From positions 1 to 64,000 of the forward strand of contig NZ_JAATTV010000008.1 in assembly GCF_013414195.1 (NCBI RefSeq): DNA of 64,000 nt. Reading direction: 5' to 3'. Position 1 is the first letter of the stretch, and each line of letters starts with the position of its first letter. The notes under the pieces were generated by a model. The model saw nothing but the letters and a program-made list of their open reading frames with translations, made no database searches and had not been told where the DNA came from. A program made the translations under genes and the position numbers. This document shows, in pieces, positions 45,444-55,158 of the stretch. Source of the DNA: Psychrobacter sp. BI730. Lineage in GTDB: Bacteria; Pseudomonadota; Gammaproteobacteria; Pseudomonadales; Moraxellaceae.

Positions 45444-46928
45444 ATGCACCACGTTCAACAGCTTATCAATGGTCAGTTCGTACAATCAAACACCGACGAA
45501 TGGATTGATATCACTGATCCAGCGACGCAAGAAGTCATTGCCAAAGTGCCACAAACTACCAATGATGAGATTAACCAAGCGGTTGCAGCCGCACAGACTG
45601 CGTTTGAGACATGGCGCAAAACGCCAATCACCACGCGTGCGCGTATCTTTTTAAAGTATCAATCTTTGATTCGTGATCATATGGATGAGCTGGCAGAAAT
45701 CTTGACCGCAGAGCAAGGCAAAACGATTGCAGATGCACGCGGTGATGTGTTCCGCGGTCTAGAAGTGGTAGAGCATGCCGCTGGTATTGCCAATCTGCAA
45801 ATCGGCGACTTTGTAGAAAACGTGGCGTCAGGTGTCGATACTTATAGTATTTGGCAGCCACTCGGCGTTTGCGCTGGTATCACACCATTTAACTTCCCAG
45901 CGATGATTCCACTATGGATGTTCCCAATGGCGATTGCTACGGGTAATACATTTATCCTAAAACCGTCTGAACAAGATCCGATGGTGACTATGCGTTTGGT
46001 TGAGCTAGCGATTGAAGCGGGCGTACCAGAAGGCGTTCTAAACGTGGTACATGGAGGCAAAGCAACCGTCGATGCTATCTGCGACCATCCAGATATCAAA
46101 GCCGTTTCTTTTGTAGGCTCTACTCATGTAGGCAAACACGTCTATGAGCGTGCCAGTCAATCAGGTAAGCGTGCCCAGTGCATGATGGGTGCCAAAAACC
46201 ATGGCGTTATCCTGCCAGATGCCAATAAAGAGCAAACGCTCAATCAGTTAGCAGGCGCAGCATTTGGTGCAGCTGGTCAACGCTGTATGGCGCTGTCAGT
46301 CGTCGTACTAGTAGGCGCAGCTGGTGAGTGGATTGATGAGATTAAAGCAAAAGCAGAAAGCTTGGTCGTCTCAGCTGGCAAAAATGACAAGGATTTGGGG
46401 CCGTTGATTTCGCCTGCTGCGAAGGCCCGTGTCGAGCATTTGATTGGGACTGGGGTAGAAGAGGGCGCGAGCTTGATACTAGATGGTCGCGGAATTACCG
46501 TTGAAGGGTTCGAGAAAGGTAACTTCGTTGGCCCAACTATCTTTGATAATGTCACAAGTGATATGCAAATTTATCAACAAGAAATCTTTGGTCCAGTACT
46601 ATGTATTATGCGTGCTAACAGCTTGGACGAAGCGATTGCACTATTGAATGCCAATCCACATGGCAATGGTACGGCGATATTTACTCAGTCAGGGGCAGCT
46701 GCACATAAATTCCAGCAAGACATTCAAGTTGGTCAAATCGGTATTAACTTGCCAATCCCTGTGCCACTACCTATGTTCTCGTTCTCAGGTTCACGTGGCA
46801 GCAAGCTTGGTGACTTAGGTCCTTATGGTAAGCAAGCCGTACAGTTCTATACTCAGACAAAGACAGTGACTGCACGTTGGTTTGATGATGAAGCGAGCCG
46901 CGGTGTCAATACAACGATTTCAATGTAA
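45444..46928 (+). CDS. mmsA: Methylmalonate-semialdehyde dehydrogenase (CoA-acylating)
   Basis: MmsA converts methylmalonate semialdehyde to propionyl-CoA with NAD+ and CoA at the end of valine degradation, and malonate semialdehyde to acetyl-CoA. The 494 residues have [80 protein letters not shown] and catalytic Cys281 in GQRCMALSV. The absence of the usual ALDH catalytic Glu (here Asn in AKNH) marks CoA-acylating members. It is the first gene of a same-strand run with the acyl-CoA dehydrogenase, hydratase, hydrolase and mmsB genes. Confidence 0.96.
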   Translation: MHHVQQLINGQFVQSNTDEWIDITDPATQEVIAKVPQTTNDEINQAVAAAQTAFETWRKTPITTRARIFLKYQSLIRDHMDELAEILTAEQGKTIADARGDVFRGLEVVEHAAGIANLQIGDFVENVASGVDTYSIWQPLGVCAGITPFNFPAMIPLWMFPMAIATGNTFILKPSEQDPMVTMRLVELAIEAGVPEGVLNVVHGGKATVDAICDHPDIKAVSFVGSTHVGKHVYERASQSGKRAQCMMGAKNHGVILPDANKEQTLNQLAGAAFGAAGQRCMALSVVVLVGAAGEWIDEIKAKAESLVVSAGKNDKDLGPLISPAAKARVEHLIGTGVEEGASLILDGRGITVEGFEKGNFVGPTIFDNVTSDMQIYQQEIFGPVLCIMRANSLDEAIALLNANPHGNGTAIFTQSGAAAHKFQQDIQVGQIGINLPIPVPLPMFSFSGSRGSKLGDLGPYGKQAVQFYTQTKTVTARWFDDEASRGVNTTISM

Positions 46929-47147
46929 TCGTCAGCTCATTGTTTTATCAGTATGACATTTTGTGTTTTAGGTATGACGATAATGCGACTTGCGGTACTA
47001 TTAAACGCAATTTTATTATCGTTATACCGCTATCATGTCGCGCTAATGTCTTATAAAATCTCTGACCAACCTTTTTATTAGCGCTTTTATCAACGTTTAT
47101 CCGAGATTTAAGCCCTCTATTTGATCTATAAGAACAAGGATGACCCT

Positions 47148-48308
47148 ATGGATTTTTCATTGACCGATGACCAAGTCGCCTTTCGCCAGACGGCTCGTCA
47201 GTTTGCGCAAAAAGAGCTAAAGCCAAATGCTGCTGAATGGGATCGTAACTCGCATTTCCCAATAGATATAATCAAAAAATCTGGTGAGCTTGGCTTTTTG
47301 GGACTGTACACCAATCCAGAATATGATGGCTTGGGCCTACCAAGACTGGACTCAGCGATGGTATTCGAAGAGCTTGCATGGGGCGACACGGCTGTAGCAG
47401 CGTATATGAGTATTCATAATATGGCGGCATGGATGATTGGTGAATATGGTAGCGATACGCTATGCAAAAAATATCTACCCAATATGGTCAGCGGTGAGTG
47501 GCTTGGCAGCTATTGCCTAACAGAACCAAATGCAGGGTCTGATGCAGCCTCCTTACGTACCAAAGCGGAGAAGCAAGGCGAGCATTACGTACTAAACGGT
47601 GAAAAAACCTTCATTTCTGGCGCAGGCTCAACCGATGTATTGGTAGTAATGGCACGTACTGGTAGCGCTGGGCCCAAAGGCGTGTCAGCGTTCGTCGTAG
47701 ACGCCAATAGTGCTGGTATCGAATATGGCAAAAACGAGCATAAAATGGGCTGGAAAGCACAGCCAACACGCACGATTAGTTTTAAAGACGTTAAAGTCCC
47801 TGTAGAAAACCTGATAGGTGAGGAAGGCCAAGGCTTTCGTATCGCGATGAAAGGACTGGATGGTGGTCGTATTAATATCGGTATTTGTGCGGTAGGTACG
47901 GCACAAGCGGCGTTAGAGACCGCAACCAGTTATGTGCAAGAGCGCAGCCAGTTTGGTAGCCCGATTGCTAGCTTACAATCGGTACAGTTTAAACTTGCTG
48001 ATATGTTGACCCAGACCATCGCCGCACGCCAAATGCTGTATCTAGCAGCTGATAAAGTTGACAACAACGATGGACAAGCGTCTACCTACTGCGCAATGGC
48101 AAAACGTCTGTCTACAGATCTTTGTTTCGATGTTGCTAATGAGGCCCTGCAGTTGCACGGCGGCTATGGTTATCTAAATGAGTATCCGCTTGAGCGCCAT
48201 GTACGAGACTTACGTGTCCATCAAATTCTGGAAGGTACCAATGAGATCATGCGTGTGATTATTTCACGTCAAGTTCTACAAAATGAAGGGCTAAACCAGC
48301 TACGCTAA
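47148..48308 (+). CDS. Acyl-CoA dehydrogenase, probable isobutyryl-CoA dehydrogenase
   Basis: This FAD enzyme is expected to oxidise isobutyryl-CoA to methacrylyl-CoA in valine breakdown. The 386 residues show LGSYCLTEPNAGSDAASL (substrate/FAD loop), the beta-domain TFISGAGSTDVLVVMARTG, and C-terminal ALQLHGGYGYLNEYPLERHVRDLRVHQILEGTNEIMR with the likely catalytic base Glu362. The last motif and the neighbouring mmsA, HIBCH and mmsB genes point to the ACAD8-type substrate; this assignment is by context. The ATG at 47148 is preferred over one nine codons upstream because AAGGA lies seven bases before it. Confidence 0.9.
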   Translation: MDFSLTDDQVAFRQTARQFAQKELKPNAAEWDRNSHFPIDIIKKSGELGFLGLYTNPEYDGLGLPRLDSAMVFEELAWGDTAVAAYMSIHNMAAWMIGEYGSDTLCKKYLPNMVSGEWLGSYCLTEPNAGSDAASLRTKAEKQGEHYVLNGEKTFISGAGSTDVLVVMARTGSAGPKGVSAFVVDANSAGIEYGKNEHKMGWKAQPTRTISFKDVKVPVENLIGEEGQGFRIAMKGLDGGRINIGICAVGTAQAALETATSYVQERSQFGSPIASLQSVQFKLADMLTQTIAARQMLYLAADKVDNNDGQASTYCAMAKRLSTDLCFDVANEALQLHGGYGYLNEYPLERHVRDLRVHQILEGTNEIMRVIISRQVLQNEGLNQLR

Positions 48309-48340
48309 TTTATCTCGTTTTACTGAAACAAGGATGTTTT

Positions 48341-49123
48341 ATGACAGATTATACAAATCTACAGCTATCAATTGATGGCCATACCGCAACGTTGACGTTG
48401 AATAACCCACCGGCACATACGTGGACGATGGACAGTCTGCAAGCACTTAAGCAGCTCATCACAGATCTCAATGCCAACGACGATGTTTACGCATTAATCG
48501 TGCATGGAGATGGCGAAAAATTCTTCTCAGCTGGTGCAGATTTAAACAACTTCTCAGACGGCGATAAAGGCCGCGCAATAAGTATGGCGATTGCATTTGG
48601 TGAAGCATTTGAAGCGCTATCTACCTATCGTGGCGTCAGTATCGCTGTCATCAATGGCTATGCGATGGGCGGCGGGCTAGAGTGTGCGCTCGCATGTGAT
48701 ATCCGTATCGCAGAAGTGCACGCCCAGATGGCACTGCCAGAGACGGGCGTGGGATTATTGCCATGTGCTGGCGGCACACAGAACCTAGCTATGTTAGTAG
48801 GAGAGGGTTGGGCTAAGCGCATGATACTGTGCGGTGAGCGGGTCGATGCAGAGACGGCATTGCGTATCGGTCTGGTTGAAGAGGTCGCGGCCAAAGGCGA
48901 AGGGTTGCAAGTCGCTCAGGCCTTAGCAGAAAAAGTCGCTAAACAATCACCCGTTGCTGTCAGTTATTCCAAGCAACTTATTCAAGCGGCTAGAGATACG
49001 CCGCCTGCGCAAAATCTCATACATGAGCGTGAAGCGTTCGTGAAATTGTTTGACACGATGGATCAGCGCGAAGGGGTACAAGCCTTTTTAGAAAAGCGTA
49101 AACCCAATTGGCAAAACAAATAA
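48341..49123 (+). CDS. Enoyl-CoA hydratase, probable methacrylyl-CoA hydratase
   Basis: This crotonase-fold enzyme adds water across the double bond of an enoyl-CoA, here probably methacrylyl-CoA to 3-hydroxyisobutyryl-CoA. The 260-residue sequence has the CoA-binding FFSAGADLNNF and oxyanion-hole region VINGYAMGGGLECALACDIRIA. It also carries the catalytic-side stretch ALPETGVGLLPCAGGTQNL, with the first catalytic Glu replaced by Gly/Leu-type residues in part. The order acyl-CoA dehydrogenase, hydratase, hydrolase, with spacings of 32 and 71 bases, supports one transcript. Confidence 0.88.
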   Translation: MTDYTNLQLSIDGHTATLTLNNPPAHTWTMDSLQALKQLITDLNANDDVYALIVHGDGEKFFSAGADLNNFSDGDKGRAISMAIAFGEAFEALSTYRGVSIAVINGYAMGGGLECALACDIRIAEVHAQMALPETGVGLLPCAGGTQNLAMLVGEGWAKRMILCGERVDAETALRIGLVEEVAAKGEGLQVAQALAEKVAKQSPVAVSYSKQLIQAARDTPPAQNLIHEREAFVKLFDTMDQREGVQAFLEKRKPNWQNK

Positions 49124-49194
49124 GCATTGCTTAAAATGCTTGGGTCATAACACTCATGACATTATTTAACTTTTTAACTTTGTAGGTCACTTTT

Positions 49195-50454
49195 ATGACA
49201 GCAGCTACCGACGATACCCAAAACTCTTCGAACAATATCGAGCAAGAGGCCTCTGTATTGTTCAATACTGAACCGACAGATTGCGGGCACTTGATTGGAG
49301 TCATGACACTCAATATACCCAAATCACTTAATGCGCTCAGCATTGATATGTGTCAATTGCTATCAGCGCAGCTAGAGCAGTGGCAAGATGATAATCAAGT
49401 GGTGGCGCTCGTATTAAAAGGTGCAGGCGACAAAGCGTTCTGTGCAGGCGGCGATATTCGTAAGCTCTATGACAGTATGTCTACCAGTGCACCCATGCCA
49501 AACCCTTATGCTACTGAGTTTTTCAGTCATGAGTATCGTCTCTATCGTCAAATGCATTTTTATCCGAAACCATTAATACTTTGGGGCGATGGCATCATCA
49601 TGGGCGGCGGTATGGGGCTGATGGCAGGATGTAGTCATCGTCTGGTCACTGAGCGCACACGTTTTGCCATGCCTGAGGTCACCATTGGACTGTTCCCTGA
49701 TGCATCTGGCAGTTGGTTTTTGCAGCGCATGCCTGCTAAGACGGGTTTGTTTTTAGGTCTAACTGGCGCGATGTGTAATGGCAGCGATGCGCTATTGGCC
49801 AATCTGGCAGAGTATGCCGTTGCCAGTCAGGATTATGATACCGTCATGCAGCGCCTCAGACAGAGCGACTGGCAGGCAGTCGATAACACGAGCAGTTCAA
49901 ATAAGTGCCATGACAATAGTGCGCATAGTATTGTCAGCCGTGCGCTTGCTGAGTTGCCAGTAGCCGAACTGCCAGATAGTAAGCTTGCAACATATTGGCA
50001 ACCTATTCAGCAGTTGATGAATAGTGGTGGTCTGGCTGATATCGATGCGCTGCTACAAAGCGATACTGCGCTCGCACAGCTAAACCAAAACTTTGCAGAA
50101 GACAGCTGGACGCAGCGCGCAGTCGCCACTTATCGCCATGGCTGCCCAGTGACGGCAGCATTGACCTATGCGCTCTATTATAAAGTCGCTGACCTATCGA
50201 TCGAGCAAGTGCTGTATTTAGAGACTAATGTCGCAGTACATTGTGCAGCCAATCCTGACTTCAGAGAAGGTGTGCGGGCGCTATTGATTGATAAAGATAG
50301 AAATCCCAAATGGTCGCGTTCATTAGCAGACTGTCTGAGTGTAGAAGGGCAGGCGTATATCGATCAGCACTTTGTCAATCCTTATCCAAAAAATGAACAC
50401 CCTCTAGAGGGTTGGTTGGGTGATAACGCACTAGGCAGTCAACGTGTCCGCTAA
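49195..50454 (+). CDS. 3-hydroxyisobutyryl-CoA hydrolase
   Basis: This crotonase-superfamily thioesterase releases free 3-hydroxyisobutyrate from its CoA ester in valine catabolism. The 419 residues are in the range of the HIBCH family. Key segments are MTLNIPKSLNALSIDMCQLL, FCAGGDIRKLYDS (oxyanion hole), GDGIIMGGGMGLMAGCSHRLVTERTRFAMPEVTIGLFPDASGSWFLQRMP (catalytic Glu and Asp) and an extended C-terminal helical region ending HPLEGWLGDNAL. The upstream hydratase and downstream dehydrogenase match the pathway order. A Ser/Asn-rich linker (about 225-245) is longer than usual. Confidence 0.92.
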   Translation: MTAATDDTQNSSNNIEQEASVLFNTEPTDCGHLIGVMTLNIPKSLNALSIDMCQLLSAQLEQWQDDNQVVALVLKGAGDKAFCAGGDIRKLYDSMSTSAPMPNPYATEFFSHEYRLYRQMHFYPKPLILWGDGIIMGGGMGLMAGCSHRLVTERTRFAMPEVTIGLFPDASGSWFLQRMPAKTGLFLGLTGAMCNGSDALLANLAEYAVASQDYDTVMQRLRQSDWQAVDNTSSSNKCHDNSAHSIVSRALAELPVAELPDSKLATYWQPIQQLMNSGGLADIDALLQSDTALAQLNQNFAEDSWTQRAVATYRHGCPVTAALTYALYYKVADLSIEQVLYLETNVAVHCAANPDFREGVRALLIDKDRNPKWSRSLADCLSVEGQAYIDQHFVNPYPKNEHPLEGWLGDNALGSQRVR

Positions 50455-50622
50455 CTGCCTAAAAGCGCTCTATCAAGTAGGACGGTTAGCCGTTTTATAA
50501 AATTTTAAAGAAGTATGCTAGGGCGTGAAAGAACGACATTTATAATAAGTAATATTCACTAATAAACAATGTAAGACAGAATGTAGTCATGGCTACATTA
50601 TAAATCATCAAGGAGTGATGAG

Positions 50623-51573
50623 ATGGGTACAAAGGATACAAGTACAATGAATAATAATACCACTAAACCACATATTGCCTTTATCGGGCTTGGTAATATG
50701 GGTGCGCCAATGGCAGAGAACTTATTAAAGGCAGGTTACGAGCTATCTGTTTTTGATTTGTCTGAGGTTGCAACCCAGCGTCTACAGCAAGCAGGTGCTA
50801 GGGTGGCAGACAATCCTAAAGATGCTGCGAGTAACGCTCAAGTTGTGATTAGTATGTTACCTGCAGGTCAGCACGTACATTCTGTGTACTTGGGTGATAG
50901 CGGCTCTAATGGTTTGCTTGCAGAGCTGCCAAAAGGCACGCTTGTGATTGACAGTAGTACGATAGCGGCTGCTGATGCAAGGACAGTGGCAGAGGCGGCA
51001 GATAAACTTGGCATCGACTTTTTAGATGCACCGGTCTCTGGTGGTACGGGCGGGGCAATTGCTGGTAGCTTGACCTTTATCGTTGGTGGCGATGCTGCTG
51101 CTTTTGCTAAGGCTGAGCCAATACTTGCCGTGATGGGCAAAAACATCTTTCATGCTGGCGAGCACGGTGCAGGACAAGTGGCTAAAATCTGTAATAACAT
51201 GCTGTTAGGTATTCTGATGGCAGGCACGGCAGAAGCGATTAATCTAGGAGTCAAGAACGGCTTAGATCCCAAAGTGCTATCAGACATCATGCTACAGAGC
51301 TCAGGGCGTAACTGGACACTAGAAGTTTATAACCCTTATCCGAAAGTCATGGAAAATGTGCCCTCTAGCAACGGCTATCAAGGTGGCTTTATGAGCAAAT
51401 TGATGCAAAAAGATCTAAACCTTGCGATGCAAACTGCTCAAGACACTGAAGTAGAGACGCCAATGGGTGCCAAAGCAACAGAGTTATATGCCTCACATAC
51501 TGTAGAGAATGGTGATAAAGATTTTTCTAGTATTATCGGACGTCATGACGTCTCATTATTGTCTCAAACATGA
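50623..51573 (+). CDS. mmsB: 3-hydroxyisobutyrate dehydrogenase
   Basis: MmsB oxidises 3-hydroxyisobutyrate to methylmalonate semialdehyde with NAD+, feeding MmsA. The 316 residues carry the Rossmann motif AFIGLGNMGAPMAENLLKAGY, the substrate loop DAPVSGGTGGA, and the catalytic Lys region GAGQVAKICNNMLL, ending with GRHDVSLLSQT. The start at 50623 has AAGGAG seven bases upstream; a second ATG nine codons later also has an AAGGA. It closes the valine cluster, separated by 168 bases from the hydrolase, and ends at a shared terminator with the convergent IclR gene. Confidence 0.95.
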   Translation: MGTKDTSTMNNNTTKPHIAFIGLGNMGAPMAENLLKAGYELSVFDLSEVATQRLQQAGARVADNPKDAASNAQVVISMLPAGQHVHSVYLGDSGSNGLLAELPKGTLVIDSSTIAAADARTVAEAADKLGIDFLDAPVSGGTGGAIAGSLTFIVGGDAAAFAKAEPILAVMGKNIFHAGEHGAGQVAKICNNMLLGILMAGTAEAINLGVKNGLDPKVLSDIMLQSSGRNWTLEVYNPYPKVMENVPSSNGYQGGFMSKLMQKDLNLAMQTAQDTEVETPMGAKATELYASHTVENGDKDFSSIIGRHDVSLLSQT

Positions 51574-51716
51574 CTCTCTTGACTGCTTCTCTTTTGAATG
51601 TAACCTTCTTAGACATATCAATTTTTAGGAATACCAATTCTTAAAGATACTAATATTAAGAATTTTTCGTATCATTAGTAGGTGGCATTAATTAAGAGAA
51701 TGCATTTGCTAAAAAG

Positions 51717-51754
51717 AAAAAGGTCTACGCTAAAATCATAGCGTAGACCTTTTT
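51717..51754. terminator. Bidirectional terminator
   Basis: A 16-bp perfect stem (51717-51732 with 51739-51754) with A- and T-runs at its ends lies between mmsB and the iclR-type gene. Confidence 0.93.
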
Positions 51755-51773
51755 TGATGGCTAATAGATAGTA

Positions 51774-52532
51774 TTAGCTTTGCAGATCGTAGACGAGCGT
51801 CTGAACGTCTTGCGCAGCTTTCTGTAGGCGTGGTACATGAGTCAGCAGATCGTCGAGTGATACTCGTATAGTTGGTGCATGCAAATAGAGAGAAGCCAGA
51901 TAGCGTGACTTTTTGTCGAGTATAGGTACAGCCACTGCCACCATCTCAGAGATAAACTCCTCATTATCAATGCCGATACCAGTATCAGCGATACGATCAA
52001 GCTCGGCATTTAATGCATCGATATCAGTAATGGTATTCTTAGTGAACTTATCTAGTGGTAACCCTTGTAATATTTTCATACGGCTAGTCGTAGATAATTG
52101 GCTTAGATATAGCTTGCCAGTCGCTGTACACCACATAGGTGACTTTGCCCCGACAGGAAGATAAATCTGTAGTGGCAAGGTCGTCTGAGCACGGTTGGTA
52201 TAGATCATATTCATATGATAGGGAATGCCAATACCGCAAGTTTCTTTAAGCTCATCAACCAGTTTTTGCAAAATCATCTGCCGCTCGTTAAAGAACAGTC
52301 GTTGTTGCCATAGCTCAACGCTCAAATTGCGTACGCGCTTACCAGGGATAATACCGCCACCAATATCAACAGTCAAAAAACCATCATCAACCAAGTTTTG
52401 AATCAATCTATGAATGGTCGGTTTAGGGATATCTAGCTCTTGTGAGAGCTCTAGTGGAGAAAGCGGTTTTGAAGCATAGGACACTGCTTCGATGATTTCT
52501 AGGACACGGGTAATCGACGATACTTTAGGCAT
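51774..52532 (-). CDS. IclR-family transcriptional regulator
   Basis: The 252 residues have an N-terminal winged helix (about 5-65: ITRVLEIIEAVSYASKPLSPLELSQELDIPKPTIHRLIQNLVDDGFL) and a C-terminal IclR effector domain (about 75-245), with ATGKLYLSQL and a helix-rich end. Effector unknown. It is convergent with the valine-degradation cluster, sharing its terminator, and is the only regulator gene near that cluster, so it is the best candidate for its control. The dyad in the mmsA promoter could be its target; that is inference. Confidence 0.92.
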   Translation of the reverse strand: MPKVSSITRVLEIIEAVSYASKPLSPLELSQELDIPKPTIHRLIQNLVDDGFLTVDIGGGIIPGKRVRNLSVELWQQRLFFNERQMILQKLVDELKETCGIGIPYHMNMIYTNRAQTTLPLQIYLPVGAKSPMWCTATGKLYLSQLSTTSRMKILQGLPLDKFTKNTITDIDALNAELDRIADTGIGIDNEEFISEMVAVAVPILDKKSRYLASLYLHAPTIRVSLDDLLTHVPRLQKAAQDVQTLVYDLQS

Positions 52533-53125
52533 ATATATGACTCAGTAGGAGTAAAGAAATAGAGCAGACAGCATCACAAAATTTTCATAAATAAGACAAA
52601 TGGTGACAATACTGACGTTCTATAACAAATCTATTATAACAACTAATTTAGCATAATATCCGCTTGAGGCAAGCGTTAGTCGCGTTATATGAGATCATTT
52701 ATATCGTTTTATTTGTTGGTGTAGATTTTCTCATATAAGTAACAATAGATACGTTAACTCACAAGGCACACTATTCGGTAAGGTTAAGCCATATAACTGT
52801 CATTGATTCAAAGTGCGTTCTAGATAATTATGTGGACATGTTTTGCAATACCCTTACATAAACATTAAGCAAGCGAAGTCTCATGTTTACGCTGTTTGGT
52901 TACTTTAAGGACGTTATGTAACATAAAAGCGAATTTTTGCAGATTGGTGTAGCAATTATTACAGTACCTATGCAATCTTTACATAATGGCAAATAAAAAC
53001 AGCATCAGTAGGGGTGACTTTTTAAGTCAGAATTGTTTTAATCACCTCAACAAAATGATGGTTTAACAAAAGCACAATCATCGTTTTTTATGGGCGGGTT
53101 TATTTCACACTTTAGGAGAATAATT
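52533..53125. other. Long intergenic region (593 bp)
   Basis: No coding sequence is supported. It is AT-rich and has a small dyad TGACTT-TTT-AAGTCA at 53015-53029, about 97 bases upstream of the porin-like gene. It presumably contains the promoters of the IclR gene and the barrel gene, and a small RNA cannot be excluded. Confidence 0.5.
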
Positions 53126-54004
53126 ATGAAATTTATTAAATTGACGGCAATCTCTGCTGCTGTTCTAGCATCAACTGCTGCATTAGCTGCTGATCCAGTT
53201 ATCGTTGTTGATGACAACGCTGCAGTTGCATATGAAGTTGAGCCAGTTGCTGTTGCCTATCAAGCAGAACCTGCTTCTTACGCATATGATGCTAACGCTG
53301 GTGTAGTAAGCAACACTACTGGCGCTGTTGTTGGTGGTACTAAAGGTTTCTTCAGTAAAGTAGTAAACCCAGCATCAGTTAGCGCTGAAGTTGGTACTCT
53401 AGGTTATGGTGCGAACATCGGTTGGTCAATGAATGAGAAAACTGAACTACAAGCTGGTTGGGCAGGTGGCGATGTAGCTGACCTTTTCGGCGGTGATTTC
53501 GATGCAGACGACGTAAACTATGATGTAGATGCTGACTTTAGCAACCCATACCTAGGTGTACAATTACGTCCTACTGGTAACTGGTTCACAGTTGGTGCTG
53601 GTATCATCGTTCCAGACAACGATTTTGATGTAACTGCTAACTCTAAAGGCGGTACTTACAAAATTAATGATGTGTCATACAACGCAGATGATGTAGGTAC
53701 TTTACAAGGTACTATGGAGCATCGTAACAAGCTAGCTCCTTACGCTACTATCGGTTTCCGTCCGAACATCACAAACAACTTCGGTCTATTTGGTGAAATC
53801 GGTGCAGCATACATGGGTAAAACTAATGCTACTGTAAATGCAACTGACCCAGAAAATGTTGTGAGAGTTTCTAACGGTGTTACTGATATACCTTCTGGTC
53901 TTAATGCGGGTCAAGTTGCTAAACTTGCTGAGCAAGAGCTAGAAGATAAAGATTGGTTAGAGTGGTTGCCAATCGTTAAAGTTGGCGCAACTTACCGTTT
54001 CTAG
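53126..54004 (+). CDS. Outer-membrane beta-barrel protein
   Basis: The 292 residues begin with a signal peptide (MKFIKLTAISAAVLASTAALA, cleaved before ADP). An acidic low-complexity stretch of Val/Ala/Asp/Tyr (about 22-65) follows, then alternating amphipathic strands (VSAEVGTLGYGANIGWSM, TELQAGWAGG, NPYLGVQLRP, WFTVGAGIIV, LAPYATIGFRP, FGLFGEIGAAYMG). The protein ends in VGATYRF, with the terminal Phe required by the BAM machinery. I do not assign a specific porin family; an OmpW-like small barrel is possible. The ATG at 53126 follows AGGAG; an upstream in-frame ATG would disrupt the signal peptide. Codon use is strongly biased, suggesting high expression. Confidence 0.85.
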   Translation: MKFIKLTAISAAVLASTAALAADPVIVVDDNAAVAYEVEPVAVAYQAEPASYAYDANAGVVSNTTGAVVGGTKGFFSKVVNPASVSAEVGTLGYGANIGWSMNEKTELQAGWAGGDVADLFGGDFDADDVNYDVDADFSNPYLGVQLRPTGNWFTVGAGIIVPDNDFDVTANSKGGTYKINDVSYNADDVGTLQGTMEHRNKLAPYATIGFRPNITNNFGLFGEIGAAYMGKTNATVNATDPENVVRVSNGVTDIPSGLNAGQVAKLAEQELEDKDWLEWLPIVKVGATYRF

Positions 54005-54041
54005 TCTAATCACAGTTTAAATACTGTCATTAGTAGAAAAC

Positions 54042-54073
54042 AAAAAAACGATCCTTTTTAGGGTCGTTTTTTT
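54042..54073. terminator. Bidirectional terminator
   Basis: Stem AAAAAAACGATCC with GGGTCGTTTTTTT (one wobble) between the barrel gene and the convergent PPTase gene. Confidence 0.88.
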
Positions 54074-54140
54074 ATGCTTAAAATAGAGTATTGAAAGATA
54101 TGCTAAAAGTCAGATTTGAACTTTACTTAGAAAACCTTGC

Positions 54141-54956
54141 TCAGAAAACGATGACAGTTTGCTGAGATCGTAACGTGGCAATGCGGTAAACAGATTGGTA
54201 ATCCGTATCTTCACTATCATTGAGTACAGAGGCAGAGTTAATCTCTCTATTATTTTCAATCAAGCTAGGAATAAGGTGAGAGTAATCCATACCTAAGCCT
54301 TGAGCTAATGTATATTGGTTCACTTTGATAAAGCTTTCTTTTATTTGCCATAACAGTTTGGCAGTGCGTTCTCGCTGATCTGTAGATAGCTCCTGTAAAA
54401 TGGTCAGCTCGCTCTTTGAATAGAAACGCTTGACTACATGCCACGCAATATTATTGGTCTCTATATCGATACCAGCAGGACGCTGACGACTGATCACGAC
54501 CGCTATTTTGCTGTGTAAACGTGTAAAATTTGTCTGATTCGATTCTGTAGTTTGCTTTGAACTACCAGCTCCTGTATGGCTAAAGCATACGTAATGCTGA
54601 CTGTTGACGAGCCGATAGGGAAAGCTTGACTCATCCAAGGTGTCATCTATTTCTAATTTTTTAAGCAGCTCTTGCAATAGTTGCCTGACGCCTTGCCGCT
54701 GCTGCTGACGCTGTTTACGTGCTAGAGCAGGTACTAAGTGTCTAGGTGCTGCTGTCGCCACCTGATAGTACCAATTTAGATTATTGAGCTTAATGATGTC
54801 TTTACACGACGTATTGCATGATGACAACCATAATGACTTGTTCCATAAGCTTCCAGTGACTAAATGACTGATTGACTCGCTCACTTGGGCAGTCACACAC
54901 CATGTCGTGGTGTCGAGTTGCGTGTACTGTATCTGGGTAAGGTTGGAAGTCGGCAT
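54141..54956 (-). CDS. 4'-phosphopantetheinyl transferase, Sfp type
   Basis: This enzyme activates carrier proteins by transferring phosphopantetheine from CoA to a serine. The 271 residues have the two family motifs: PAGIDIETNN in the middle (Mg2+/CoA site) and LLWQIKESFIKVNQYTLAQGLGMDY toward the C terminus (the WxxKEAxxK motif, here WQIKESFIK). The N-terminal half carries HLVPALARKQRQQQRQGVRQLL and HYVCFSHTG (CoA-contacting His). No PKS/NRPS genes are nearby, so it may serve a fatty-acid or siderophore carrier elsewhere. It is monocistronic. Confidence 0.85.
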   Translation of the reverse strand: MPTSNLTQIQYTQLDTTTWCVTAQVSESISHLVTGSLWNKSLWLSSCNTSCKDIIKLNNLNWYYQVATAAPRHLVPALARKQRQQQRQGVRQLLQELLKKLEIDDTLDESSFPYRLVNSQHYVCFSHTGAGSSKQTTESNQTNFTRLHSKIAVVISRQRPAGIDIETNNIAWHVVKRFYSKSELTILQELSTDQRERTAKLLWQIKESFIKVNQYTLAQGLGMDYSHLIPSLIENNREINSASVLNDSEDTDYQSVYRIATLRSQQTVIVF

Positions 54957-55084
54957 ATATTACTAGTCGTCAAAAACGATTATCATAGAATTGAGTAAGT
55001 CTGAACGCTATGTATTTGATACATAGATAGTCATACAGTAGCTATATTTAAATAGTTTATATCTAATTAACCTACTAAAAATCC

Positions 55085-55118
55085 AAAAAGCCCAGCAATA
55101 TACTCTTGCTGGGCTTTT
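55085..55118 (-). terminator. Terminator of pal
   Basis: Stem AAAAGCCCAGCAA with TTGCTGGGCTTTT, 41 bases after the pal stop on the minus strand. Confidence 0.85.
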
Positions 55119-55158
55119 ATTAAACTATCGAACGCTATAAATAACGCTAAATCACAAT

